A stretch of DNA of 40,228 nt from Actinomycetes bacterium (GCA_021784035.1 JAJXTD010000004.1:1-40228), one strand, 5' to 3'. Counted from the stretch's first letter, positions 1 to 8,018 are shown. Notes: a model not told the origin generated them from the sequence alone. Translations and numbers: made by a program.

Positions 1-236
1 GCGAAGACGGACAGGGTGCGGAACTGGCGCGACAGGTAGGCCGCGGCACCCTCCTGGACCGCCGCGGCGATCTCCTGCATCTTCGCGGTGCCCTGGCTGG
101 CGGCCAGCACCTCGCGGGCGAGAACCCAGGCGACAACGAGGGCGGCCAGTGCGACCAGCGCCACGATGAGGACCAGGGTGAGGTTCCCGCCGGCGACGGT
201 CACGGCGCCCATGGCAGCGGTCAACGACCCGGACAT
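1..236 (-). CDS. hppA: Membrane-bound proton-translocating pyrophosphatase, N-terminal part
   Basis: Only the first 78 codons lie in the window. The protein opens with a hydrophobic helix at about residues 17-40, followed by the motif GTAKMQEIAAAVQEGAAAYL at about 50-69. That motif is typical of K+-independent H+-pumping pyrophosphatases, which couple hydrolysis of cytoplasmic PPi to proton export across the membrane. The ATG at 236 is preceded by AAGGAG with 4 bases between, a good ribosome binding site. In S. coelicolor a proton-pumping pyrophosphatase gene sits in the same place beside the bldG pair. The family is clear, but most of the pump and its catalytic loops lie outside the window. 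Confidence 0.93.
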   Translation of the reverse strand, partial: MSGSLTAAMGAVTVAGGNLTLVLIVALVALAALVVAWVLAREVLAASQGTAKMQEIAAAVQEGAAAYLSRQFRTLSVF

Positions 237-306
237 TCAGGCTCCTTGCGTATGAAAGGGGTCCGGTGACAGCCGCACAGGGAGCCCGAACCCTCGAATG
301 CGCCGG

Positions 307-336
307 AGTCTACGCACGACTGTGACCTGTACCACG
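307..336 (-). promoter_or_regulatory. Probable hppA promoter with weak Crp-like overlap
   Basis: On the minus strand a TAGACT -10 hexamer lies at 312-307, about 70 bases before the hppA start. A TGTGA-N6-CCACG sequence on the plus strand at 321-336 resembles a Crp site (TGTGA-N6-TCACA) in one half only and would overlap the -35 region. The -10 is plausible; the Crp reading is weak. Confidence 0.35.
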
Positions 337-372
337 GCCAGGACCCGGGTTCGCGGTGCGGCATGGGTCACA

Positions 373-408
373 CCGGGCCTGCAACCGTTGTCATGCCCGA
401 CGGCCCGG
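373..408 (-). terminator. Weak hairpin after the anti-sigma gene
   Basis: CCGGGCC (373-379) and GGCCCGG (402-408) can form a 7-bp stem 7 bases beyond the stop of the anti-sigma factor gene. The loop is long (22 bases) and no T tract is obvious, so this is only a candidate terminator. Confidence 0.25.
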
Positions 409-414
409 AACCGG

Positions 415-783
415 CTACGTCGTACGGTCGCTCGGCCAGACGAGCGTGACGCTCCCGGTGTCGGCCCGGGTCTCCGGCACGACGGCCCGCACCAGGGCGA
501 GGGCGACGCCGTCGTCGTCGTCGGGGACCGAGGGGTCGGTGCGGTCGTGCACCTCGACCTCGAAAGCATGGCCGTCGTCACGCACGACGACGTCGACGGG
601 CGCGGCGACCTCCGCGGCGCCATGGCGCAGGACGGCGCGTGCGACGGCCTCGCCGACGGCGAGCCGGACGTCGTCGACCGTCTCCTCGTCGAGCCCGGCG
701 CGCCGGGCCGCGGCGACCGCGACGAGCCGCGCGGTGCGCACGTGCTCCACCGACGGCGGGATCGACAGCGTGGCGGCCGGCAC
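415..783 (-). CDS. RsbW-like anti-sigma factor / ATP-binding protein, BldG partner
   Basis: A 122-residue HATPase_c protein of the RsbW/SpoIIAB type, with GTG start at 783. Such proteins bind a sigma factor and phosphorylate a partner STAS antagonist. The N-box region reads LAVGEAVARAVLRHG at about residues 41-55, where the usual metal-binding Asn of EAvtNai is Arg. As I recall, the orthologue beside bldG in Streptomyces also departs from the canonical N-box, so this looks like a family trait rather than recent damage. The gene starts 7 bases after the stop of the STAS gene, so the two form an operon and likely act as a pair. The target sigma factor is not in the window. Kinase activity is uncertain because of the N-box change. 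Confidence 0.8.
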   Translation of the reverse strand: MPAATLSIPPSVEHVRTARLVAVAAARRAGLDEETVDDVRLAVGEAVARAVLRHGAAEVAAPVDVVVRDDGHAFEVEVHDRTDPSVPDDDDGVALALVRAVVPETRADTGSVTLVWPSDRTT

Positions 784-790
784 GGCGGCG

Positions 791-1126
791 CTACTCGCCG
801 AGGGCGTCGGCGACGGACGCGTGCAGCGGGATGAGCTGGTCGAGACCGGTGATCCGGAAGACCTTCGCGACCCGCTCGACGGCGACGACGACGTCGAGGC
901 GGCCCTCGGCCTCGCGGACCCGCTTGAGGGCCTTCACGAGCACCGAGAGACCCGTCGAGTCGAGGAAGTCCACCCGGGACAGGTCCACGACGAGGTCCGT
1001 GCGCCCGTCGGCGGTGAGCCGGCTCAGCTCGTGGTCGAGCTGCGGGGCGGTGAAGACGTCCACCTCGCCGATGGCGACGACGACGACGCGGCCGGCTTCC
1101 TCACGGGTGCTGACATCGAGATCCAC
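791..1126 (-). CDS. bldG: STAS-domain anti-anti-sigma factor, BldG-like
   Basis: A 111-residue single-domain STAS protein. The segment VDFLDSTGLSVLVKALKRV (about residues 51-69) carries the conserved DSTG phosphorylation site, the Ser that partner kinases modify to block sequestration of an anti-sigma factor. The start is taken at GTG 1126, with GAGAG 8 bases upstream; an in-frame GTG at 1147 is an alternative adding 7 residues. The following gene encodes the RsbW-like partner and the divergent neighbour is the helicase, the same order as around bldG of S. coelicolor. The name rests on that synteny and domain; a developmental role cannot be inferred for a host of unknown lifestyle. Confidence 0.85.
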   Translation of the reverse strand: MDLDVSTREEAGRVVVVAIGEVDVFTAPQLDHELSRLTADGRTDLVVDLSRVDFLDSTGLSVLVKALKRVREAEGRLDVVVAVERVAKVFRITGLDQLIPLHASVADALGE

Positions 1127-1173
1127 GTCGGCACTCTCGCACAGCACGCGGGATCTCGTCAGGTCGCCCGCGC

Positions 1174-1241
1174 TCCGAGTTACACGTGGTACCGACCGGT
1201 TCGCCGCGGTGAACCGGTGGGTTCGGGGTGTAACTCGCGGA
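1174..1241. repeat. Dispersed palindromic element, copy 1
   Basis: A 68-base imperfect palindrome in the divergent gap between the STAS and helicase genes. Outer arms CGAGTTACAC (1176-1185) and GTGTAACTCG (1228-1237) match perfectly; inner arms ACCGGTTC (1195-1202) and GAACCGGT (1211-1218) also match. Its reverse complement aligns without gaps to 35293-35360 at roughly 80% identity. It ends just before the helicase ribosome binding site. The role is unknown: a REP-like element, terminator or protein-binding site are all possible. Confidence 0.8.
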
Positions 1242-1258
1242 GGGGGGAGGATCAGCCC

Positions 1259-3583
1259 GTGCCCGCGCCCGATGCCCAGCAGCTGCTCGCCCGCCTCGCC
1301 GCGGGGCGCGCGGACCGGCTGCTGCACGTCGAGCGGGTGCCCGCCCGCACCGGCACCGCCGTCGGCTGGCCGGACTGGGTCGACGCCGGCCTGCGCGACG
1401 CGTGGACCCGGCGTGGCATCGAGTTCCCCTGGGCGCACCAGGTCGAGGCGGCCGACCTCGCCCGCGCCGGCCGGGACGTCGTCGTCGCGACCGGCACCGC
1501 GTCGGGCAAGTCGCTGGCGTACCTCATGCCGGCGCTGACGACGGTGCTCGAGGGCTCGCGCGCGCCGAACGGCCGCGGGGCGACGGCGCTCTACCTCGCG
1601 CCGACGAAGGCCCTCGCGCACGACCAGTGGCGCGCCGTCGAGGAGCTCGGCGTCGACGGGCTCCGTGTCTCGGCGTACGACGGCGACACCCCGGACGAGG
1701 AGCGCGCGTGGATCCGTGCGCACGCCGGCTACGTCCTCACCAACCCCGACCTGCTGCACCACTCGATGCTCCCGGGGCACGAGCGGTGGGCGTCGTTCCT
1801 GCGAGCCCTGCAGTACGTCGTCGTCGACGAGTGCCACGTCTACCGCGGCGTCTTCGGCTCGCACGTCGCCAACGTGCTGCGCCGCCTGCACCGCGTCGCC
1901 GCGCGGTACGGCTCCTCGCCGACGTTCGTCCTCGCGTCCGCGACCTCCGGCGACCCCGCGGGCTCGGCGGCACGGCTCGTCGGCCGACCGGTCGAGGCGG
2001 TGAGCGACGACGCGTCGCCGCGCGGCGCCACGTCGTTCGCGCTGTGGGAGCCGCCGCTCACCGAGCACGGCGGTGAGAACGACGCGCCCACCCGGCGTAC
2101 GGCGACGGCCGAGACCGCGGCGCTGCTCACCGACCTCGTCGTCGAGGGCGTGCGGACGCTGGCGTTCGTGCGCTCGCGGCGCGGCGCCGAGGCGGTCGCG
2201 ATGACGACGCGGGACACGCTCGCCGAGGTCGACCCGGAGCTCGCCGACCGGGTGGCCGCCTACCGCGCCGGCTACCTGCCCGAGGAGCGGCGCGCGCTCG
2301 AGGCGGCGCTGCGCGACGGCGAGCTGCTCGGTGTCGCGGCCACGAACGCGCTCGAGCTCGGCGTCGACGTCACCGGGCTCGATGCCGTCCTGCTCTGCGG
2401 CTGGCCCGGCACCCGCGCCTCCCTGTGGCAGCAGGCCGGACGGGCCGGGCGCTCCGGCGGGGACGCGCTCGCGGTGCTCGTCGCGCGCGACGACCCGCTC
2501 GACACGTACCTCGTGCACCACCCCGAGGCCGTGTTCGGCGAAGGCGTCGAGGCCACCGTGTGCGACCCGACGAACCCCTACGTCCTCGGACCGCACCTGT
2601 GCGCGGCCGCGGCCGAGCTGCCCCTCACCGGGGACGACCTGCCGATGTTCGGCCCGGCGACGCGCGAGGTCGTCGACGCGCTGGTGGAGCGCGGGCTGCT
2701 GCGCGCCCGGCCGGGCGGCTGGTTCTGGACGCGCCGCGAGCGGGCCAGCGACCTCGCCGACCTGCGCGGCATCGGCGGCGGCCTGGTGAAGGTCGTCGAG
2801 GACGGCACCGGCCGGATGCTCGGCACGGTCGACCCGGGCGCCGCGCACACGACCGTGCACACCGGCGCGGTGTACGTGCACCAGGGCGCGACGTACGTCG
2901 TCGACCTGCTCGACCTCGAGGACTCCGTCGCCGTCGCCCACCGCGAGGACGTCGACTGGACGACGTCGGCCCGCGACACGACGGACATCCGGATCGTCGA
3001 GGAGATCGCGCGCGAGTGCTGGGGCGAGGCCGAGCTCGTGCACGGCCAGGTCGAGGTGACGAACCAGGTCGTGGCCTACCTCAAGCGCCGCTACCTCACC
3101 GGCGCCGTGCTCGGCGAGGAGCCGCTGGACCTGCCGCCACGCCACCTGCGCACCCAGGCCGTGTGGTGGACCGTGTCGGCCGCGCAGCTCGAGGCTGCCG
3201 CGCTGCGCGACGTCGACGTCCCGGGCGCCGCGCACGCCGCCGAGCACGCGTCGATCGGGCTGCTCCCGCTCGTCGCGACGTGCGACCGCTGGGACATCGG
3301 CGGCGTCTCCACCGCCGCGCACGAGGACACCGGGCGCGCCACGGTCTTCGTCTACGACGGTCACCCGGGCGGCGCCGGTTTCGCCGAGCGCGGCTACGCC
3401 GCCGCCCGCACGTGGCTCACCGCGACGCGCGACGCCATCGCCGCCTGCGAGTGCCCGGACGGCTGCCCGTCCTGCGTCCAGTCGCCCAAGTGCGGGAACG
3501 GCAACAACCCCCTCGACAAGGCAGGCGCCGTCCGCCTCCTCGACGTCCTGCTCGCGGGTGCGCCGCCCGAGGTCGCGCCATGA
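1259..3583 (+). CDS. DEAH-type ATP-dependent helicase with C-terminal Cys-rich (MZB/DUF1998) domain
   Basis: A 774-residue superfamily 2 helicase. The Walker A motif GTASGKS is at 79-85, motif II is DECH at 190-193, motif III reads ASATSG, and motif VI reads QQAGRAGRSG. The C-terminus holds a zinc-binding cluster, C730-E-C732-PDG-C736-PS-C739 and C745, typical of the YprA/Hrq1-like group that includes Rv3649. A DNA repair or DNA unwinding role is likely from family knowledge. The GTG at 1259 was chosen because GGGGGGAGG ends 8 bases upstream and the conserved N-terminus begins there; longer in-frame upstream sequence is non-coding. The stop overlaps the next start (ATGA), so translation of the two genes is coupled. 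Confidence 0.92.
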   Translation: MPAPDAQQLLARLAAGRADRLLHVERVPARTGTAVGWPDWVDAGLRDAWTRRGIEFPWAHQVEAADLARAGRDVVVATGTASGKSLAYLMPALTTVLEGSRAPNGRGATALYLAPTKALAHDQWRAVEELGVDGLRVSAYDGDTPDEERAWIRAHAGYVLTNPDLLHHSMLPGHERWASFLRALQYVVVDECHVYRGVFGSHVANVLRRLHRVAARYGSSPTFVLASATSGDPAGSAARLVGRPVEAVSDDASPRGATSFALWEPPLTEHGGENDAPTRRTATAETAALLTDLVVEGVRTLAFVRSRRGAEAVAMTTRDTLAEVDPELADRVAAYRAGYLPEERRALEAALRDGELLGVAATNALELGVDVTGLDAVLLCGWPGTRASLWQQAGRAGRSGGDALAVLVARDDPLDTYLVHHPEAVFGEGVEATVCDPTNPYVLGPHLCAAAAELPLTGDDLPMFGPATREVVDALVERGLLRARPGGWFWTRRERASDLADLRGIGGGLVKVVEDGTGRMLGTVDPGAAHTTVHTGAVYVHQGATYVVDLLDLEDSVAVAHREDVDWTTSARDTTDIRIVEEIARECWGEAELVHGQVEVTNQVVAYLKRRYLTGAVLGEEPLDLPPRHLRTQAVWWTVSAAQLEAAALRDVDVPGAAHAAEHASIGLLPLVATCDRWDIGGVSTAAHEDTGRATVFVYDGHPGGAGFAERGYAAARTWLTATRDAIAACECPDGCPSCVQSPKCGNGNNPLDKAGAVRLLDVLLAGAPPEVAP

Positions 3584-4347
3584 CCGTGCTCCGGGACGAC
3601 ATCGCGGGCGTGGTCCTCGCGGCCGGGGAGGGCACCCGGCTCCGGCCGCTCACGTTCGAGCGGCCGAAGGCGATGTGCCCGGTGGGCAACGTGCCGCTGG
3701 TCGACCGGGCGATCGCGCGCGTGGCACCGCACTCGGCCGCGGTCGCCGTGAACGTGCACGAGTCCGCGCCGATGCTGCTCGCCCACCTCGCGGGCAGGGT
3801 CCACACGTCGGTGGAGCACGGCCAGCGGCTCGGCACGGCGGGCGCGCTGGGCCACCTGCGGTCCTGGATCGGCGAGCGGCACGTGCTCGTGCACAACGCG
3901 GACGCGTTCCTCGACAGCGACCTCGCGGAGCTGCTCGACGGGTGGGGCGGCGAGCACCCCCGGCTCCTCGTCCGCACCGAGGACGGCCCGAGCGACTTCG
4001 GCGCCCGGCGGTTCGTCGGGGTCAGCCTGCTGCCCGCGCGCCTGGCCCGGCAGCTGCCCGACGCGCCCGCGGGCCTCCACCGGCTCGTGTGGGCCCCGGC
4101 GTACGCCGACGGGACCCTCGAGCTCGTCGAGGCACGCGGGACGTCGATCGACTGCGGCACCCCGGCGGACTACCTGCGCGCGAACCTGCACGTGTCGCAC
4201 GGAGCGAACGTCGTGGCCGACGACGCGGTCGTGGCGGGCTCGATCAGGCGGTGCGTCGTATGGTCAGGCGCCCGGGTCGAGGTGGACGAGAGCCTGGCCG
4301 AGGTCATCCGTACGCCGTCGGTCACCGTGAGCGGCGCCGCGGGCTAA
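3580..4347 (+). CDS. Nucleotidyltransferase (sugar-1-phosphate nucleotidyltransferase family)
   Basis: A 255-residue NTP-transferase. The signature LAAGEGTRLRPLTFERPK (about residues 14-31) is the nucleotide-binding loop of glucose-1-phosphate thymidylyltransferase and mannose-1-phosphate guanylyltransferase relatives. The C-terminus has only a trace of hexapeptide repeat (ADDAVVAGSIRRCVVWSGA), so the protein is shorter than typical ManC/GlmU-like enzymes of 350 or more residues. The likely reaction is NTP plus sugar-1-phosphate giving NDP-sugar plus PPi; the substrate cannot be read. It overlaps the helicase stop by 4 bases, and its own stop overlaps the convergent TadF-like gene by 4 bases. 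Confidence 0.85.
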   Translation: MTVLRDDIAGVVLAAGEGTRLRPLTFERPKAMCPVGNVPLVDRAIARVAPHSAAVAVNVHESAPMLLAHLAGRVHTSVEHGQRLGTAGALGHLRSWIGERHVLVHNADAFLDSDLAELLDGWGGEHPRLLVRTEDGPSDFGARRFVGVSLLPARLARQLPDAPAGLHRLVWAPAYADGTLELVEARGTSIDCGTPADYLRANLHVSHGANVVADDAVVAGSIRRCVVWSGARVEVDESLAEVIRTPSVTVSGAAG

Positions 4348-4721
4348 CGCAGCCCGGCGTGCGCCGTGGCGACCGGCTCGACCGGACCACCCACGACGCG
4401 GGACAGCCAGCCCGACCACGGGGACCGGGGACGGGCCGACGCCGTCAGCCGGACGTCCCCGTCGACGACGGCGCACGTGCGCAGCGTGGCGCCGTTCTGG
4501 CGCACGACCCAGGCCGCGGCGGTGCACGCACGGGTCTCGGAGCTCTGCGCCGCGGGAGCCCCGGCCAGCGCGCCGAGGTCGGCGGCGGCCGCCGCGCGCT
4601 GACCGGCCGCGACGAGGTCGGCCACCGCACCGCCGACGAGCGCGAGGACGACGAGCAGGCCGACCAGGGCGGCCGCACCGACGAGCGCCGCACCGCGGTC
4701 GTCCTTCCGGCGGCGGGTCAC
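4344..4721 (-). CDS. TadE/TadG-like pilus-associated protein (Rv3654c-type)
   Basis: A 125-residue protein with a prepilin-like N-terminus: a charged leader ending in DDRG, then a hydrophobic helix from about residue 12 (AALVGAAALVGLLVVLALVG). Position +5 after the Gly is Gly instead of the Glu found in true pilins, so processing by a prepilin peptidase is doubtful. The rest is an extracytoplasmic domain with two Cys (about residues 70 and 86). The GTG start at 4721 overlaps the TadE stop (GTGA). This last position in the Tad cluster matches Rv3654c in mycobacteria. It is probably a minor component of the Tad machine. Confidence 0.75.
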   Translation of the reverse strand: MTRRRKDDRGAALVGAAALVGLLVVLALVGGAVADLVAAGQRAAAAADLGALAGAPAAQSSETRACTAAAWVVRQNGATLRTCAVVDGDVRLTASARPRSPWSGWLSRVVGGPVEPVATAHAGLR

Positions 4722-5125
4722 GGGGCCCGCTCCACGAGCGCGACCGACGCCGCGTGCAGGTGCACCGATCCCCACCGGGCGAGGACACCCGGCGGGGAGA
4801 CCGTGCGCGTCACGTCGACGACGACGTGGTCGACGTCGAGGTGCACCTCGACCCGGGCGTCGGGGACGAGGCGACGTGCCTCCTCGCGCACCACGGCCGC
4901 GTCGTCGCCGCGCGCCGCCACCCGGGCGGCCGCGCGCGCGGCTTCCCCGACCGCCAGTTGCGCCGGCAGCAGGGCGAGGCACCAGGCCAGAGCACCGGTG
5001 ACGATCGTCAGCGCGAGGATGCCGAAAGCGGCCTCGACCGTGACGGCCCCGTCGTTCGTTCGGACCCGGGCGCGGTGCGACCCCGGCCGGCTCACGCCGG
5101 CCGGGGTCGCGGTGGTCCGCTCCAT
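4718..5125 (-). CDS. TadE-family minor pilin
   Basis: A 135-residue TadE-like pseudopilin. The leader ends in RTNDG, followed by AVTVEAAFGILALTIVTGAL; the Glu at +5 after Gly is the mark of a prepilin-peptidase substrate. The N-terminal helix would anchor the protein in the membrane before assembly, and the C-terminal domain lies outside. The ATG at 5125 overlaps the stop of the Flp-like gene (ATGA), and its own stop overlaps the TadF-like start. It is part of the pilus operon and likely a minor pilin or assembly factor. Confidence 0.85.
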   Translation of the reverse strand: MERTTATPAGVSRPGSHRARVRTNDGAVTVEAAFGILALTIVTGALAWCLALLPAQLAVGEAARAAARVAARGDDAAVVREEARRLVPDARVEVHLDVDHVVVDVTRTVSPPGVLARWGSVHLHAASVALVERAP

Positions 5126-5355
5126 CACCCGATGCCGAAGAAGGACAGCACGGTGCGGATGATCAGCTCGAAGATCTTCTTGAGGATGTCCAGGAACCAG
5201 TCGCTGGTGAGCAGCTTGATGAGGATGCCGCCGAGGCCGGCGGCGGCAACGGTGACGACGGCGTACTCGGCGGTCGCGGCACCGAGGTCGGAGCGGCGGC
5301 CGCGGACGCGCAGGCGCAGCGGGGTGACGAAGCGGGCGGACAGACGACGGGTCAC
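5125..5355 (-). CDS. Flp-type pilin-like protein (DUF4244)
   Basis: A 76-residue small protein of the actinobacterial DUF4244 family. The charged leader of about 25 residues ends in SDLG, followed by AATAEYAVVTVAAAGLGGIL. Glu at +5 and Tyr at +6 after Gly are the Flp major pilin signature, so this is the probable pilus subunit. The hydrophobic stretch is followed by an amphipathic tail (WFLDILKKIFELIIRTVLSF). The GTG start at 5355 has AGGAGG 7 bases upstream. The gene heads the second part of the cluster, separated from tadC by 136 bases, and probably also has its own promoter. Confidence 0.85.
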   Translation of the reverse strand: MTRRLSARFVTPLRLRVRGRRSDLGAATAEYAVVTVAAAGLGGILIKLLTSDWFLDILKKIFELIIRTVLSFFGIG

Positions 5356-5449
5356 AGGACCCCTCCTCGCGGTTGGTCGCCGGCGACGGTCGCCGGCCTG
5401 CGAACGGTGCGCCCCCGCGCGACGGCGGGACGCCGGGCTCGGCCACCAT

Positions 5450-5486
5450 CTGGGGACGAAGGGCCGGGCCCGGTGCCTGGGGACAA
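5450..5486 (-). promoter_or_regulatory. Two copies of a TYGTCCCCAG motif upstream of the pilin gene
   Basis: Read on the minus strand, TCGTCCCCAG lies at 5459-5450 and TTGTCCCCAG at 5486-5477, about 95 and 122 bases before the pilin start. The same core occurs at 9136-9127, 54 bases before ssd. It is a candidate shared regulatory motif of the Tad cluster and also resembles a DnaA box with one change. No factor is known to me. Confidence 0.35.
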
Positions 5487-5491
5487 CGCCG

Positions 5492-6205
5492 TCAGAACAG
5501 CGAGCCGGCCCAGGACGCGACGACCGGGACGACGCCGAGCAGCACGAAGGCGGGCAGGAACGCCACACCCAGCGGTGCGGTGAGCCGGACGGCGGCCGTC
5601 CGGATCCGCGCCTCGACCCGGGCGCGCTGCGCGGCGCGGGCCTGCTCCGCGACGCGGGGCAGCAGCGACGAGAGCGGAGCACCGGTCTGCTGCGAGCGGG
5701 CCGCGGCCCGCGCGAGCCCGGACAGCGCCTCGTCCTCGGCCACCCGGGCCCACACCACGCCGGGGTCGGCGCCCAGGCGGAGCGAGGCGGTGGCGCGCTC
5801 GAGAACTGCCGAGGTCGGCTCCCCGACCGCCGCGGCCGCGACCTCGAGCGACCGCTCGAGCGGAGCACCGGACGCGAGGCACGCCGCCACGAGGTCGACG
5901 ACCAGGGGGGCCTGCCGCTCGAGCGCCTCGCGGTGCCGACGCCGCGCCCCGGGCTCGAGCCGGGCCAGGACGACGGAGACCACCACGGCGGCGACGGCAC
6001 CGAGCGCCACGCCCGCCGGGCCACCGGCGACGACCGCGACCGCGATGCCGGCGACGAGCGGTACGGCGATCGGGCGGGACCGCGCCGCGGTCCGGGTGGC
6101 CGGCCGACGCCGCCGACGACCGCTGCGCCTCGGCGACCGGCGCACCGGTGCGAAAGCGCTCGCCGCGGCGAGCGCCGCGATCACCGCCACGAGCGCCGGG
6201 CTCAC
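5492..6205 (-). CDS. TadC-like type II secretion F-domain membrane protein
   Basis: A 237-residue protein with a T2SSF domain. It has N-terminal membrane helices at about 1-20 and 47-80, a cytoplasmic helical segment that includes LERSLEVAAAAVGEP, and a C-terminal membrane helix (LGVAFLPAFVLLGVVPVVAS). T2SSF proteins form the inner-membrane platform driven by the TadA ATPase. The GTG start at 6205 overlaps the TadB-like stop (GTGA). Together with the TadB-like protein it makes the usual paired platform of Tad systems. Confidence 0.88.
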   Translation of the reverse strand: MSPALVAVIAALAAASAFAPVRRSPRRSGRRRRRPATRTAARSRPIAVPLVAGIAVAVVAGGPAGVALGAVAAVVVSVVLARLEPGARRRHREALERQAPLVVDLVAACLASGAPLERSLEVAAAAVGEPTSAVLERATASLRLGADPGVVWARVAEDEALSGLARAAARSQQTGAPLSSLLPRVAEQARAAQRARVEARIRTAAVRLTAPLGVAFLPAFVLLGVVPVVASWAGSLF

Positions 6206-6843
6206 AGCCCGGCCTCGAGCGACACCGTGATGCGCCAGGCCCACCACGTGCCCAGGCCCTCGAGCGCGATGCCTGCGGTCAGCACGACGAGGCCGGGGGT
6301 CGAGCCGAGCAGCCAGTGCCACGGGTCGGCCCCGAGCGCCGAGCCGAGCAGCAGGCCGAGCCCGGGGAGCGCCGCGAGGACGAGAGCGGTCGCGCGCGGC
6401 TCGGCGAGCCCGGCCCGCAGCTCGCCGCGGATGCGCTCCGTCTCCCGCGCAGCGTCGGCGAGGGTCGCGAGGGATGAGGCCAGCCCGGCGCCCGATCCGT
6501 GCGCCACCTCCCAGCACGCCGCGACACCGCGAACGAGTGCCGACGCGTCGGCGGACGCTAGCGCGGTCGCGACGTCGCCTCCCCCGCGGGCGGCGGCCAC
6601 CGCGGCCGGGCACACGTCGTAGGAGGCCGACGCCGCGACGAGCGCCGACGCCGGGTCGCGACCGCCACCGAGCTCGGCGACGAGCGCCTCCACCCAGGCG
6701 AGCTCGTCCGGGTGGCGCGATCGGCGGACCGGGTGCGTGGGCACCAGGAGCCGCGGAAACTCCTGCGGGACACGGAACCACGCCGGTGGCGACACGGCGA
6801 GCAGGGTGGCCACGAAGGCCAGCAGCGGGAGGTACGCCGTCAC
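6202..6843 (-). CDS. TadB-like type II secretion F-domain membrane protein
   Basis: A 213-residue platform protein paired with the TadC-like protein. It has an N-terminal helix (LPLLAFVATLLAV), a cytoplasmic T2SSF helical domain at about 48-150, and C-terminal hydrophobic segments (ALVLAALPGLGLLLGSALG and a last helix near the end). It is shorter than proteobacterial TadB, which is usual for actinobacteria. The GTG start at 6843 overlaps the tadA stop. Confidence 0.85.
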   Translation of the reverse strand: MTAYLPLLAFVATLLAVSPPAWFRVPQEFPRLLVPTHPVRRSRHPDELAWVEALVAELGGGRDPASALVAASASYDVCPAAVAAARGGGDVATALASADASALVRGVAACWEVAHGSGAGLASSLATLADAARETERIRGELRAGLAEPRATALVLAALPGLGLLLGSALGADPWHWLLGSTPGLVVLTAGIALEGLGTWWAWRITVSLEAGL

Positions 6844-8018
6844 GACGCCACCTCACCGACCGGCGCCCACTCGCCCAGCCGGCGCCGCAGCCGGTCGAGC
6901 CCCGGGCCGGGCTCGACCCCCGCGGTCGCCGTGGGCCAGCTCAACGCGTCGACGAGGACGGTGAACCCGTCGCGGCGCTCGGCCACCGACAGCGACGACC
7001 AGCGACGGCGGCCGTCGCGGTCGCGCACGAGGTGCACCACGACGTCGAGCCCGGCGGCGATCTGCGCGTGGACGGCCGCTCGGTCGAGGCCGGCCGCGAG
7101 CGCGAGCGCCTCGAGCCGGGCCGGCACGTCGACGGCCGCGTTGGCGTGGACGGTCGCGCACCCGCCCTCGTGTCCGGTGTTGAGGGCGGCGAGCAGGTCG
7201 ACGATCTCCGCTCCCCGCACCTCGCCGACGACGATGCGGTCCGGACGCATCCGCAGCGACTGCCGCACGAGGTCGCGCAGCGTGATCTCGCCGCTGCCCT
7301 CGATGTTGGGCGGTCGGGCCTCGAGCCGGACGACGTGCGGGTGGTCCGGCGCCAGCTCGGCGGAGTCCTCGACCACGACGATGCGCTCGCGCGGCTCGCA
7401 CATGCCGAGCAGCATCGACAACCAGGTCGTCTTGCCGGTGCCGGTGCCACCCGTGACGAGGACGGCGAGGCGGGCCGCCATGACCGCGCGGATCCACGGC
7501 ACGACGCCGACGGGCAGGGAGCCGGCCGCGACGAGGTCGGCGAGGACGAAGGCGCGGCGCCGCGGCACGCGCAGCGACAGGCAGGTGCCCGACACCGCCA
7601 CGGGGGCGAGCACCGCGTGGACGCGGGTGCCGTCGGGCAGCCGGGCGTCGACGTAGGGCGACGCGTCGTCGAGGCGGCGACCGCACGCCGACGCGAGGCG
7701 CTGCGCCAGACGACGCACGGCGTCGTCGCTGCCGAACCGGACGTCGACGGGCTCTGCGCCGCTGCCGCGGTCGATCCACACCTCGTCGGGACCGGTGACG
7801 AGGACGTCGGTGACCAGCGGGTCGCGCAGCAGCCGGGTGAGCGGCCCGGCGCCGGACATCTCGCCGTGCAGGCGCTCGGCCTCAGCCAGCAGCACGTCGG
7901 CCCCGAGCAGCACGCCGTCGGACCGCAGCGCCCGTGCGACGTCGGCGGCCGTGGGCGTCTGTCCCTCGGCGACGAGCACCGAGCGCACCCGGTCGACGAC
8001 GTCGGGCGGGAGCGTCAT
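6840..8018 (-). CDS. tadA: TadA-family secretion/pilus assembly ATPase
   Basis: A 392-residue type II/IV secretion ATPase. Walker A GGTGTGKTT is at 190-198, an Asp box lies around ERIVVVEDSAEL (211-222), Walker B RIVVGEVRGAE is at 261-271, and a His box includes GHEGGCATVHAN (about 284-295). It would power Flp-type pilus assembly from the cytoplasmic face of the TadB/TadC platform. The ATG at 8018 overlaps the ssd stop (ATGA). The order ssd-tadA-tadB-tadC is the conserved actinobacterial arrangement (Rv3660c to Rv3657c). Confidence 0.93.
   Translation of the reverse strand: MTLPPDVVDRVRSVLVAEGQTPTAADVARALRSDGVLLGADVLLAEAERLHGEMSGAGPLTRLLRDPLVTDVLVTGPDEVWIDRGSGAEPVDVRFGSDDAVRRLAQRLASACGRRLDDASPYVDARLPDGTRVHAVLAPVAVSGTCLSLRVPRRRAFVLADLVAAGSLPVGVVPWIRAVMAARLAVLVTGGTGTGKTTWLSMLLGMCEPRERIVVVEDSAELAPDHPHVVRLEARPPNIEGSGEITLRDLVRQSLRMRPDRIVVGEVRGAEIVDLLAALNTGHEGGCATVHANAAVDVPARLEALALAAGLDRAAVHAQIAAGLDVVVHLVRDRDGRRRWSSLSVAERRDGFTVLVDALSWPTATAGVEPGPGLDRLRRRLGEWAPVGEVAS

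Noticed and set aside
321-336. Crp site before hppA
   Set aside because: Only one half-site matches (TGTGA); the other, CCACG, is poor. Kept only as a weak note on the promoter entry.
791-3364. 857-codon minus-strand open frame across the helicase gene
   Set aside because: Only its last 111 codons (STAS protein) are real. The rest is the antisense shadow of a GC-rich gene, Arg/Ala/Gly-rich without domain features.
5477-5486. DnaA box or replication origin
   Set aside because: A single near-match (TTGTCCCCA) without a cluster of boxes or nearby dnaA/dnaN genes does not indicate an origin.
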